Positions 25,663-36,822 of a stretch of 64,000 bases of DNA are shown here, piece by piece (within the stretch, counting starts at the first letter, position 1; every line of letters starts with the position of its first letter). The stretch lies in contig JALNLN010000005.1 in assembly GCA_023267855.1 (NCBI GenBank), positions 21,558 through 85,557 on the forward strand, read 5' to 3'. The stretch is from Candidatus Geocrenenecus dongiae. GTDB taxonomy: Archaea; Thermoproteota; Nitrososphaeria_A; Caldarchaeales; Wolframiiraptoraceae. The position numbers and the translations under genes were made by a program. The notes under the pieces are model-generated. The model saw only the letters and a list, made by a program, of their open reading frames with translations, was not told the origin of the DNA and made no database searches.

Positions 25663-26310
25663 GTGAAGTTTCCATTCGGATTAAAATCTGAGAAACAGAA
25701 TCCGCAACCCCAGCCTAGACCACTCTCACTACTAATGAACAATAGGCTTATGGAAGTTCTAACCCAGTTAAAGATTCAGTCTGAAAAGTTGAAGAGAACT
25801 TATCAGAGACTACTAGCTAGAGATAGATCTCTATTCGAAGCATGTGTAAGAGCAGAACAAGAACTCGACCGGGATAGGGCCATAATCTATGCAAACGAGA
25901 TTGCTCAGCTGAGAAAGATGAGTAGAACAGTACTTAAGAGTCAAATATCTTTAGAGAAAGTGATTCTGAGACTTGAAACAGTTCAAGAATTTGGAGATGT
26001 TATGAGAGCTTTAGCACCTGCAACAAAGATAATCAAACAAGTACAGTACGAGCTTTCAGGACTAGTTCCAGAAGTATCAAATGCTCTAAGAACCATTGAC
26101 GAAATGCTTGAGACAGTAATAATAGAAGCTGGAAATGTAACGGGAGCACAAGTATCAGTGATGATATCAGATAGTGAAGCACAGAAGATACTAGAAGAAG
26201 CTGCAGAAATAGCTGCTCAGAGAATGAATAGCCAATTCCCACAACTACCAGAAACAATAAGAGACCTAACCGATCAAACAACAACAGAAGGAAAAACAAA
26301 AACACTCTAA
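25663..26310 (+). CDS. ESCRT-III/Snf7-like protein (CdvB family)
   Basis: A 215-residue, mostly helical protein of the archaeal ESCRT-III family. A basic helix (RLMEVLTQLKIQSEKLKRTYQRLLARD) is followed by DRDRAIIYANEIAQLRKMSRTVLKSQISLEKVILRLETV, as in CdvB paralogs, then a long second helical stretch and a Gln/Thr-rich tail. Family members form filaments that constrict membranes in cell division and vesicle budding. No CdvA or CdvC (Vps4) gene is adjacent, so this may be one of the accessory paralogs. I see no obvious Vps4-binding motif. The start is GTG 25663. Confidence 0.88.
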   Translation: MKFPFGLKSEKQNPQPQPRPLSLLMNNRLMEVLTQLKIQSEKLKRTYQRLLARDRSLFEACVRAEQELDRDRAIIYANEIAQLRKMSRTVLKSQISLEKVILRLETVQEFGDVMRALAPATKIIKQVQYELSGLVPEVSNALRTIDEMLETVIIEAGNVTGAQVSVMISDSEAQKILEEAAEIAAQRMNSQFPQLPETIRDLTDQTTTEGKTKTL

Positions 26311-26533
26311 ACAGAGAGCAAATCCACACAATTTAAACAAAGATTGGAAAATACTTAACTATATAGCATACCATGAGTTACTCGGTTAAGAATACCTACA
26401 AAGCATTAAACTGAGAAACATGAATTACTGAATAACACTTCAACTAGGAACTTCAGCCTACTTTTAATTTCCAAGTTCATTTTATTCATAAACAAAGTAA
26501 AGTTAATTTAGTGAAATAGTAATGTGTATTTAG

Positions 26534-27277
26534 ATGGACGTAGAATTTTTTTCTTCAAAGAATTCGAGAAGTAAGATTATTATTCCACCACCATTAATAG
26601 TTCCCTCTATACTCTCCGCAGACTTTAAGAAGCTTGGAGAAGCTGTGAGACAGGTTGAAGAAGCAGGTGCGGATATGATACATTTCGACATCATGGACGG
26701 TCATTTTGTGCCGAACATAAGTTTCGGACCAATGGTTGTAAAAGCATTGAGAGATGAATCTTCACTTCCATTTGTAGTACATTTAATGGTTGAAGATCCA
26801 GAGAGATTCATTGATCCTGTTGTAGATGCTGGAGCAGATATTATCTTCTTTCACATAGAAGTCTCACCACATGCATGGAGAATTATAGATAGAATTAAAT
26901 CTAGAAGTGTAAAAGTAGGAGTAGCCCTCAATCCTTCTACTCCTCTCACGACGCTAGATTATATTCTAGAAGAAGTAGATGGTGTATTGATTATGACGGT
27001 AAGCCCTGGCTTCGGAGGTCAAAAACTAATTGAGAGAATGTATAAGAAGATAAATGATTTAAGAATAAAGCTCTCCAGCATGGAGATACCTCTCACCATA
27101 GCGGTAGATGGTGGTGTAGACTTTGAGAATGTCGGTCGATTGATCAAGTCTGGAGCAAACATGCTCATAGCTGGAACAACAATCTTCAAACATACTAGTA
27201 TACCTGAAGCAGTAAAGAAACTAAAAACGATAGCGCTTCAAGAATATTCAAAACTACAGAAAATTGGAGAAGACTGA
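26534..27277 (+). CDS. rpe: Ribulose-phosphate 3-epimerase
   Basis: A 247-residue TIM-barrel enzyme that interconverts ribulose 5-phosphate and xylulose 5-phosphate. VPSILSADFKKLGEAV, MIHFDIMDGHFVPNISFGP, LMTVSPGFGGQKLI-like region (LIMTVSPGFGGQ) and AVDGGVDFENVGRLIKSGANMLIAGTTIF are the classic motifs including the metal-binding residues. An extension of about 25 residues precedes the barrel. With the transketolase and transaldolase at 34-38 kb it supplies most of a non-oxidative pentose phosphate route. Confidence 0.94.
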   Translation: MDVEFFSSKNSRSKIIIPPPLIVPSILSADFKKLGEAVRQVEEAGADMIHFDIMDGHFVPNISFGPMVVKALRDESSLPFVVHLMVEDPERFIDPVVDAGADIIFFHIEVSPHAWRIIDRIKSRSVKVGVALNPSTPLTTLDYILEEVDGVLIMTVSPGFGGQKLIERMYKKINDLRIKLSSMEIPLTIAVDGGVDFENVGRLIKSGANMLIAGTTIFKHTSIPEAVKKLKTIALQEYSKLQKIGED

Positions 27278-27307
27278 GATGTAGTATAGAAAGATTAAAC
27301 GATGAGT

Positions 27308-28201
27308 TTATCTTATTACTTCAAGTTTGTCGAGTATCCAATCATATAAATCTACTCTAGGCTTCCAGCCTAACTCATGTAAGGCACGAGATATGTCTGC
27401 TACACTATACCTAACATCAACATTTCTAGGCTCTCTATGAACTATCCCAACCCCGACCCTGCTATCTATAAACTCTGCTAAATCTCTTATAACAACAGGT
27501 TTACCAGAACCTATATTAAGAATTCTAGGATTCTTTGAAGAAGTATAGTAGGCTCGTATTATTCCTTCTACAACATCATCAACATAGATAAAATCTCTAA
27601 CATACATTCCATCACCATAGACTGTGAGCGGTCTTCCAGAGTACACAGCTTCTAGAAAATTCTTGATAACTCCACTTCTAGCATCTTCACCATACACGTT
27701 GAATAATCTTAGGATCGTTACTTCAATCTTATCTGAATACTTTAGACATTTCTTCTCAGCTTCAAGTTTCGTAACACCGTAGAAATTAGCTGGATTTACT
27801 GGATCATCTTCTCTCGCATATCTTTCTAGCTCACCATACACGGCCGCAGAGCTTGTAAATAACATCTTCATACCTTTTCTTGATGCAGCTTCCAGCACAT
27901 TTACAGTACCATCTACATTTACACTCCAATAGAGATCTTTAAAGTGTTGAGATTCTTCAGCATCCGTCAATGCGGCTAAATGAAAAACGCCTTCACCTTG
28001 AAGATAACTTAAAACTTTCTCAAAACATCTAACATCAACAATCTTAACTTCAACTCGATTAAGATTCTTCAATCTTTCTAAAACTCTAGGAGAAGCTCTA
28101 GACAAATTATCTAACACGGTAACCCTAAAACCTTCTCCAATTAATCTTTCAACAAGCCTACCACCAATAAAACCACACCCACCAGTAACAACAACATGCA
28201 A
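27308..28201 (-). CDS. NAD-dependent sugar-nucleotide epimerase (UDP-glucose 4-epimerase type)
   Basis: A roughly 297-residue extended short-chain dehydrogenase. The Rossmann motif VVVTGGCGFIGGRLVERLI opens the protein, and YxxxK occurs in FYGVTKLEAEKKC. FTSSAAVYGE, GDGMYVRDFIYVDDVV and ILNIGSGKP are typical for GalE-like enzymes. I prefer the TTG start at 28201, which places the Rossmann strand at the N-terminus and has GAGAGG eight bases upstream; a longer reading adds 18 residues that look non-native. The gene is convergent with rpe and divergent from the 23S rRNA, so it stands alone. The exact sugar substrate is unknown. Confidence 0.85.
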   Translation of the reverse strand: MHVVVTGGCGFIGGRLVERLIGEGFRVTVLDNLSRASPRVLERLKNLNRVEVKIVDVRCFEKVLSYLQGEGVFHLAALTDAEESQHFKDLYWSVNVDGTVNVLEAASRKGMKMLFTSSAAVYGELERYAREDDPVNPANFYGVTKLEAEKKCLKYSDKIEVTILRLFNVYGEDARSGVIKNFLEAVYSGRPLTVYGDGMYVRDFIYVDDVVEGIIRAYYTSSKNPRILNIGSGKPVVIRDLAEFIDSRVGVGIVHREPRNVDVRYSVADISRALHELGWKPRVDLYDWILDKLEVIR

Positions 28202-28289
28202 CCAAACCGCCTCTCTACAAAAACCATAAACCATGAATATAACGATAAAAAACACATAGAATCATCTTTAATAGAAACTATAGAAAACA

Positions 28290-28296
28290 TTTATAT
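28290..28296 (+). promoter_or_regulatory. Putative TATA box of the 23S rRNA transcript
   Basis: TTTATAT at this position, flanked by an A-rich upstream stretch, is the last TATA-like element ahead of the 23S rRNA. Transcription would begin near 28320. This is read by eye and fits the absence of any co-transcribed 16S gene. Confidence 0.5.
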
Positions 28297-28343
28297 CCAG
28301 CCCAAAACATAATAAACTTGGCATTAATAGCAATATAGATGAA

Positions 28344-28372
28344 AGCCTCCAACAAGAAGAAGATTGGAGGCT
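28344..28372 (+). other. Leader hairpin before 23S rRNA
   Basis: AGCCTCCAA (28344-28352) and TTGGAGGCT (28364-28372) form a perfect 9-base-pair stem with an A/G-rich loop of 11 bases. It lies in the pre-23S leader, outside the main processing stem, and may be a processing or stabilising element. Confidence 0.6.
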
Positions 28373-28398
28373 GGATGCTGATGGGCGGAAGCTCACAT

Positions 28399-28448
28399 GA
28401 AGCATCTACAGGAATAGAAGATACCGCAAACCAGATAGTAAGAAACAC
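28399..28448 (+). other. 5' arm of the pre-23S processing stem with bulge-helix-bulge-like site
   Basis: This arm (beginning GAAGCATCTACAGGAATAG) pairs almost completely with 31531-31578 downstream of the gene. Near 28421-28438 the strand reads GATAC-CGC-AAA-CCAGATAG and the partner reads CTATCTGG-GCG-AAA-GTATC. That gives two AAA bulges separated by a CGC/GCG helix, very close to the archaeal bulge-helix-bulge cut by the tRNA splicing endonuclease, except that the central helix has three rather than four pairs. Confidence 0.85.
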
Positions 28449-31532
<3,084 letters not shown>

Positions 31533-31578
31533 GTCTTACTATCTGGGCGAAAGTATCTTCTATTCCTGTAGATGCTTC
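31533..31578 (+). other. 3' arm of the pre-23S processing stem
   Basis: This segment (TCTTACTATCTGG, GCGAAA, GTATCTTCTATTCCTG...) is the complement of the arm at 28399-28448 and closes the 23S precursor into one long helix. It carries the second AAA bulge of the bulge-helix-bulge-like element. Cleavage here would release the pre-23S rRNA. Confidence 0.85.
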
Positions 31579-31667
31579 TCATATACTTCTTACCTACATT
31601 ATCTCTTTGAAATGAAATCAGAGTAGGTAGAAATGTAGAAATAGCTTGATTCTTCTATTCTTATTTT

Positions 31668-32588
31668 GTGGAGGCTGTTGTTGCTGAAGATCTGAGTAAG
31701 ATTTATGGAAATGGTGTTAAAGCTCTCAGCAATGTTTTTCTTAAGGTTAGGTCTGGAGTTATCTTTAGTTTACTTGGAAGGAATGGTGCGGGGAAAACTA
31801 CTTTCCTCAGAATTATGGCTACCCAGCTTATGCCTACTAGTGGTAGAGGCTATGTACTAGGATACGATGTTGTTTCTGAAGCAGAGAAGGTTAGAGAACT
31901 CATCGCTATAATCCCCCAGGAAGCTAGACCGATGTATCTACTCACAGTTAAAGAACACATAAAGTACTTCTTGATGATGAGAGGTTTCCCAAAATGGGAA
32001 GCTTCTAGAAAGACTATAGAAATAATCCAAGAACTAGGATTAGAAGAATATCAAGATACTTTGTGTATGAAGTTGTCTGGAGGGTTGAAGAGGAAAGTCT
32101 TAGTAGCTATGGCTATGGCTACTGAAGCTGAAGTATTATTCTTAGATGAACCGACGACAGGTCTAGACCCTGTATCGAGGAGACAAGTATGGGATATTAT
32201 AAGAAAAGCATCGAAGAAAGGTCAAACAGTATTCTTGACAACACACTACATGGATGAAGCAGAAAAAATCTCAGATGAAGTAGCATTAATCAATCTAGGA
32301 AAACTAATAATTTCTGGAACTATAGAGTATTTGAGAGAAAGCTTACCATACAAGATGAGAGTAGAGATCCCTCTAGAAAACATGCGGAATGAAGATGTTT
32401 TCAAGAATTACGGTAAAACAGTGAAAGTTGGAAATAAGCTTTGGATATACGTTGAAGATGATGAAAAATCTAGGGAACTGTATAACTATTGTCTCTCAAA
32501 GAACATACCCGTATTCTTCTCAAAAATAAGTTTAGAAGATGTCTTCATAGAAATGGTGAAGAGAAATGAAGCTTGTGAAGCAACTTAG
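31668..32588 (+). CDS. ABC transporter ATP-binding protein (DrrA/CcmA type)
   Basis: A 306-residue ATPase of the ABC-2 exporter class. Walker A is GRNGAGKTT, the signature is LSGGLKRK and Walker B is VLFLDEPTTGLD, followed by the H-loop TTHYMDEAE. A C-terminal domain of about 90 residues follows the ATPase core, as in DrrA-like proteins. It starts at GTG 31668 and overlaps the permease gene by 23 bases. The exported substrate is unknown. Confidence 0.93.
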   Translation: MEAVVAEDLSKIYGNGVKALSNVFLKVRSGVIFSLLGRNGAGKTTFLRIMATQLMPTSGRGYVLGYDVVSEAEKVRELIAIIPQEARPMYLLTVKEHIKYFLMMRGFPKWEASRKTIEIIQELGLEEYQDTLCMKLSGGLKRKVLVAMAMATEAEVLFLDEPTTGLDPVSRRQVWDIIRKASKKGQTVFLTTHYMDEAEKISDEVALINLGKLIISGTIEYLRESLPYKMRVEIPLENMRNEDVFKNYGKTVKVGNKLWIYVEDDEKSRELYNYCLSKNIPVFFSKISLEDVFIEMVKRNEACEAT

Positions 32589-33312
32589 AGCCATAGAAGC
32601 TCTTGTAATGATGAACGGTTTTAAACCTATAGTACGGAGCCCGCTCTGGCTAATTGTACAATTATCATTTCCCTTAACATTAGTATTCTTTATCTCACTG
32701 TATGCTTCAGGAGAAGCTGTATCAGAAGCACTTGTAGGAGCTTTAATCTCCATGATAGTTATGAGTGGGCTCGCTCTTCAAGGAGATGTAGTTTGGCTAA
32801 GAGTGGAGTTGAAGTTTCAGGACATGGTTGTAGCCTCCTCAGTTTCACCTGTATCCTACATGCTTGGACTAGCACTCTCAGAACTAGCATACAGTTCTCC
32901 AGCAATAGTTTTCTTAATAGTGTTAATAACTCTAAGAGGATTAATTAGATTAGAGAGTATTCCGATGTTGTTTTTCTCATTATTCTTATGCTGGGTTTTA
33001 GCAGTTTCTCTCGGCTTCTATCTATCAATACGTATAACAGATATGAGGCACGTATGGGCGTTGAATAGCCTGCTCTCAGTATTGATAAGCATGCTTCCAC
33101 CAGTCTACTACCCAATATGGATTCTACCAGAATGGCTTCAGAAGATAGCGTACGCAATTCCAACAACACATGTAGCACTACTAGTAAAAGAAGCAGTAGA
33201 GATAACTAAACTTACAACTGTGGAGAGAACATTTAACATACTAACACTCCTGGCCTGGACAACAGTGCTATTAACAATAGTTGTGAGAAAATCTACGTGG
33301 AGAGAGAAATAA
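32566..33312 (+). CDS. ABC-2 type transporter permease
   Basis: A 248-residue membrane protein with about six hydrophobic segments (for example LWLIVQLSFPLTLVFFISLYA and AIVFLIVLITLRGLI). It fits the ABC-2 permease family, and the MLPPVYYPIWILPEWLQKIAYAIPTTH region is typical of the segment before the last helix. It pairs with the overlapping upstream ATPase to form an exporter of unknown substrate. Confidence 0.88.
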   Translation: MKLVKQLRAIEALVMMNGFKPIVRSPLWLIVQLSFPLTLVFFISLYASGEAVSEALVGALISMIVMSGLALQGDVVWLRVELKFQDMVVASSVSPVSYMLGLALSELAYSSPAIVFLIVLITLRGLIRLESIPMLFFSLFLCWVLAVSLGFYLSIRITDMRHVWALNSLLSVLISMLPPVYYPIWILPEWLQKIAYAIPTTHVALLVKEAVEITKLTTVERTFNILTLLAWTTVLLTIVVRKSTWREK

Positions 33313-33458
33313 AGAGCAAACACCTACTACCAAGATATTGGAAGCCACACTCTTCTTAAGGATTTATGATGTGAGAAGACACATCAGTCTACCAGACCTA
33401 CTTCGACAATTATTCTTGAGACATGTAAGTATGGTAGAAGACTTACAGTAAATAGATT

Positions 33459-34211
33459 TTATGGCTTCTTCTGACCATATCTCAACTCCTTAAATTTTTG
33501 AAGATATCTTATTTCTTCTTCTGTGAATTCTTCAGGTTGACCAAGTATTAAGGCGAAGACTGTTGAGGTTGCAATATCTTCTACCAGTATCGCGTTGTCT
33601 AAAGCTTCTTCAGCCGTCTCTCCATAAACAATCACACCATGTTTTGGCAGTAATGCTGCTCTACTAATCTTTAATGCTTCTACTATGCTTTCTAGTTCTT
33701 CTATATTTGTTGTTCCAGGATAGGAATACTTTTTTACTATAGGTATCTTTCCGCCGAAGTTGAATACTTGTTCGGGAGTTACGCAGGGAATTTCTCTTCC
33801 AAGTATTGAGAAAACAGTTGCCATAGGTGAGTGTGTATGAACAACACAGTTTGCTTCTTTAATGTTCTTGTGTATAAAGACGTGCATAGGTGTTTCAGTA
33901 GAAGGTTTCAAGTTTCCGGAGACAACTCTTCCTCCAAGATCAACTATTACGAGGTTTTCTTTTACAATCTTTCCTTTCTTAAAACCAGTTGGAGTTATAA
34001 CAACATATTCCGTACCTGGAATACGTTCACTAACTACTCCGAAAGTACCTTTAACAAGTCTTTCTTCAAAAAGAGTCTTAGAAATATACACGACATCCTC
34101 CATGATTTTATCTAACAAGACTCTATCAACGTTCAGCAAACTCGCACCAATATTTTCTGGAAACATTATCATATTTAAACTGTCATGAACACTGTCTCTT
34201 ATTAAAATCAC
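33459..34211 (-). CDS. Class II aldolase/adducin-domain protein
   Basis: A 250-residue protein of the class II aldolase family (L-fuculose/L-rhamnulose phosphate aldolase, L-ribulose phosphate 4-epimerase). The zinc ligands are in VVHTHSPMATVF and LLPKHGVIVYG, with GTFGVVSERIPG as the phosphate-binding region and TETPMHVFIHKN in between. The N-terminal 35-40 residues before MEDVVYISKTLFEERLVKG are not part of the usual fold, so the true start may be internal. The substrate cannot be determined. It is convergent with the ABC genes and divergent from transketolase. Confidence 0.85.
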   Translation of the reverse strand: MILIRDSVHDSLNMIMFPENIGASLLNVDRVLLDKIMEDVVYISKTLFEERLVKGTFGVVSERIPGTEYVVITPTGFKKGKIVKENLVIVDLGGRVVSGNLKPSTETPMHVFIHKNIKEANCVVHTHSPMATVFSILGREIPCVTPEQVFNFGGKIPIVKKYSYPGTTNIEELESIVEALKISRAALLPKHGVIVYGETAEEALDNAILVEDIATSTVFALILGQPEEFTEEEIRYLQKFKELRYGQKKP

Positions 34212-34295
34212 TGTATTTTCTCGGTAACTATTCTCAGCACTCTATATCATTTAGTTTAAAATACTGGTTTACGAAGTTGTAGGAGAAGATGCGTC

Positions 34296-36302
34296 ATGGA
34301 TGGAAGAGATGAACTTATCATAAATACGATAAGATTTCTTAGTCTCGATCAGATCGAGGCTGCGAAGTCTGGTCATCCTGGCATGCCTCTAGGTGCATCT
34401 CACATAGCCTATCTAATATTCGATAGATTCTTAAAATTCAATCCAAAGAATCCGAGATGGATAGACCGTGATAGATTCGTACTTTCGGCAGGTCATGCAA
34501 GTGCTATGCTTTATGCTCTCCTCTTTGTGAACGGCTACGATATAACTATAGATGATTTAAAGAAGTTTAGACAGTTAGATAGCATAACTCCAGGTCATCC
34601 CGAATATGGCTTAACTCCTGGAGTAGAAGTTACGTCTGGTCCACTCGGTCAAGGGTTTGGGAATAGTGTTGGTATGGCTATAGCTGAAAAATATCTTTCA
34701 AGCTACTTCAATAGAGATGGGCTCAACATAATAGACCACTACACGTATGTGTTGGCGAGTGACGGAGACTTAATGGAAGGTATCTCAACAGAGAGCGCAG
34801 CTCTAGCAGGACATTTCAAACTTCATAAACTCATAGTTATCTGGGATAACAATAAAGTTACGATAGATGGTCCTACACTTCTATCATGGTCTGAGAATGT
34901 TTTAGAGAGATTCGATGCTCTCGGCTGGTATGTGCAGGACATTGAGGATGGTTATGATTTATCTAAGATAGAAAATGCTGTTAAGAGAGCTAAAGAACAG
35001 AAGAAGAGACCATCATTCATAGCTATTAGAACCCATTTAGCATATGGGAGTAGACTACAAGATGATAGTCGAGCACATGGTGCACCACTTGGAAAAGAGA
35101 TTGTAGAAGAAATGAAGAAGAAATTTAATTGGTCTCTAGAAATCTTCTATGTTCCAGAAGAAGTATTGAAATATAGAGAAGAGAAGATAGTTGAAGGAAG
35201 AAAGAAGGAAGAAGAATGGTTGAAAACATTCTCAAAGTATAGAGAGCATTATCCAGAACTTGCAGAATTATTGTTGAAATGTTTTAATCGTGAGTGGGGT
35301 GATGAGTACAAGAAGCATCTACCAGTTTTCAGTGAAGCTATGGCCACACGGGCAGCGAGCGGTAAAGTCCTAAACGCTATAGCTAAATATCTTCCAACAA
35401 TGATAGGGGGTTCAGCAGATCTCTCAGAATCAACGAATACTTATCTACATGGTATGGGAGACTTTCTTGCGGAGAACCCTCTGGGAAGAAATATTCACTA
35501 CGGTGTAAGAGAACATGCGATGGGCGCTATAATGAACGGTATGGCTTATCATGGAGGTGTACTGCCCTATGGGGGAACATTCCTAGTTTTCTCAGATTAC
35601 ATGAGACCGGCGATAAGATTAGCGGCCATGTCAGGTCTACAAGTAGTCTACGTTTTCAGCCATGATTCTCTATGGATTGGAGAAGATGGTCCAACACATC
35701 AACCTGTTGAGCAACTATCTTCTCTCCGCCTCATACCAAACCTCTGGGTTATACGTCCATGCGATCCTAACGAAGTATCAGTTGCGTGGGAGATAGCTAT
35801 AGAGAGGAAAGATGGTCCAACGGCAATAATATTAACGAGACAGAAAGTCCCCGTACTAGATAGGAGCAAGTACCCTCCTGCAGAGAATATTAAACGTGGT
35901 GCATATGTGCTTGCAGATACAGAGGGTGATCCAGACATATTGATAATCGCTTCTGGATCAGAAGTACATCTCGCATTAGAAGTAAGATCACTCTTAGAGA
36001 AGATGGGTGTAAAGATACGTGTAGTCAATATGGCCTCATTCGAAATCTTCGAACTACAGGATGAAGAGTATAGAAGGAAGGTTATTCCGAAAAATGTTAG
36101 GAAAGTAGCTATAGAAGCAGGTCGAGGTCTATGCTGGTATAAGTATGTTGGAGAAGATGGTTTAGTCATAAGTATAGAGAGATTCGGTAAATCAGCACCC
36201 TACCAAGATTTAATGAAAGATTTTGGATTCACAGCAGAAAAGATAATTGAAAAAATATCTGAACACTATAACCTCCAATTAAGAGGAAAAAATATTTCTT
36301 AG
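34296..36302 (+). CDS. tkt: Transketolase, full-length single chain
   Basis: A 668-residue transketolase with all three domains in one chain. The TPP domain has KSGHPGMPLGASHIAY, SGPLGQGFGNSVGMAIAEK and ASDGDLMEGISTESAALAGH. The pyrimidine domain has GGSADLSEST and the HDSLWIGEDGPTHQP loop, and a normal C-terminal domain follows. It transfers two-carbon units between sugar phosphates. Many archaea instead encode two half-size subunits, so the fused bacterial-like form is notable. A transaldolase-family gene follows about 0.5 kb downstream. Confidence 0.95.
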   Translation: MDGRDELIINTIRFLSLDQIEAAKSGHPGMPLGASHIAYLIFDRFLKFNPKNPRWIDRDRFVLSAGHASAMLYALLFVNGYDITIDDLKKFRQLDSITPGHPEYGLTPGVEVTSGPLGQGFGNSVGMAIAEKYLSSYFNRDGLNIIDHYTYVLASDGDLMEGISTESAALAGHFKLHKLIVIWDNNKVTIDGPTLLSWSENVLERFDALGWYVQDIEDGYDLSKIENAVKRAKEQKKRPSFIAIRTHLAYGSRLQDDSRAHGAPLGKEIVEEMKKKFNWSLEIFYVPEEVLKYREEKIVEGRKKEEEWLKTFSKYREHYPELAELLLKCFNREWGDEYKKHLPVFSEAMATRAASGKVLNAIAKYLPTMIGGSADLSESTNTYLHGMGDFLAENPLGRNIHYGVREHAMGAIMNGMAYHGGVLPYGGTFLVFSDYMRPAIRLAAMSGLQVVYVFSHDSLWIGEDGPTHQPVEQLSSLRLIPNLWVIRPCDPNEVSVAWEIAIERKDGPTAIILTRQKVPVLDRSKYPPAENIKRGAYVLADTEGDPDILIIASGSEVHLALEVRSLLEKMGVKIRVVNMASFEIFELQDEEYRRKVIPKNVRKVAIEAGRGLCWYKYVGEDGLVISIERFGKSAPYQDLMKDFGFTAEKIIEKISEHYNLQLRGKNIS

Positions 36303-36375
36303 TCTGCAAAAACATTTAAAACAGACACGTGAAAGTTTATCTTTAATAGTTTATCTTTCTTTGTAGACTAAGAGT

Positions 36376-36756
36376 ATGCCGTACAGACTATTAATAAAAT
36401 TCAGTAGTGGTTTAGAAGTCTTATGTCTACTGAGAGATGAAGCTGAATTAGAGAAACTTATCAGTAAATCATCTTTCAAATCAACTGCCAGACTTTGGGG
36501 GGATGAAGTATACTTTAAGCTACCAGTAAAATTAAAGCTGAAAGGTGAGAGGAAAGTGATGGAGATAGGAGAAGTAGCATACTGGCCTGAAGGAAACGCT
36601 CTATGTTTATTCTTTGGACCAACACCAGTAAGTACAGACGATAAACCTGTAGCTTACTCAGAAGTAAAACCTCTTGGAAAGATAGTTCAAGGTTTGGAAT
36701 ATTTGAAGAATGTTAGAGACGGTGAAGAATTAGAATGTAAGATCACTAGAGAGTAA
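36376..36756 (+). CDS. Cyclophilin-fold small protein (TM1367-like)
   Basis: A 126-residue protein resembling the small cyclophilin-like family of uncharacterised prokaryotic proteins (TM1367 type). The core WGDEVYFKLPV and GEVAYWPEGNALCLFFGPTPVS correspond to WDYAVYFQVNL and GDILYWPPGPYIVLAFRES in the second copy at 56.3 kb. True peptidyl-prolyl isomerase residues are not evident. It lies between transketolase and the transaldolase-family gene, so a sugar-phosphate role is conceivable but unproven. Confidence 0.72.
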   Translation: MPYRLLIKFSSGLEVLCLLRDEAELEKLISKSSFKSTARLWGDEVYFKLPVKLKLKGERKVMEIGEVAYWPEGNALCLFFGPTPVSTDDKPVAYSEVKPLGKIVQGLEYLKNVRDGEELECKITRE

Positions 36757-36822
36757 GTAATATTCTTCTGAAAATTTATTCTTCTCTGTATTTTTAAATA
36801 GTAGCTGAAGCCAATTAACATT

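Noticed and set aside
26380-26470. Possible C/D box sRNA (ATGAGTT ... CTGA ... ATGAATT ... CTGA)
   Set aside because: The C-like boxes lack the TGATGA core and the second CTGA lies only two bases after the C'-like box, leaving no guide.
33360-33420. Hairpin GATGTG/CACATC after the ABC permease
   Set aside because: Six base pairs with no T-tract and no conserved flanks; could be chance. Not listed as a terminator.
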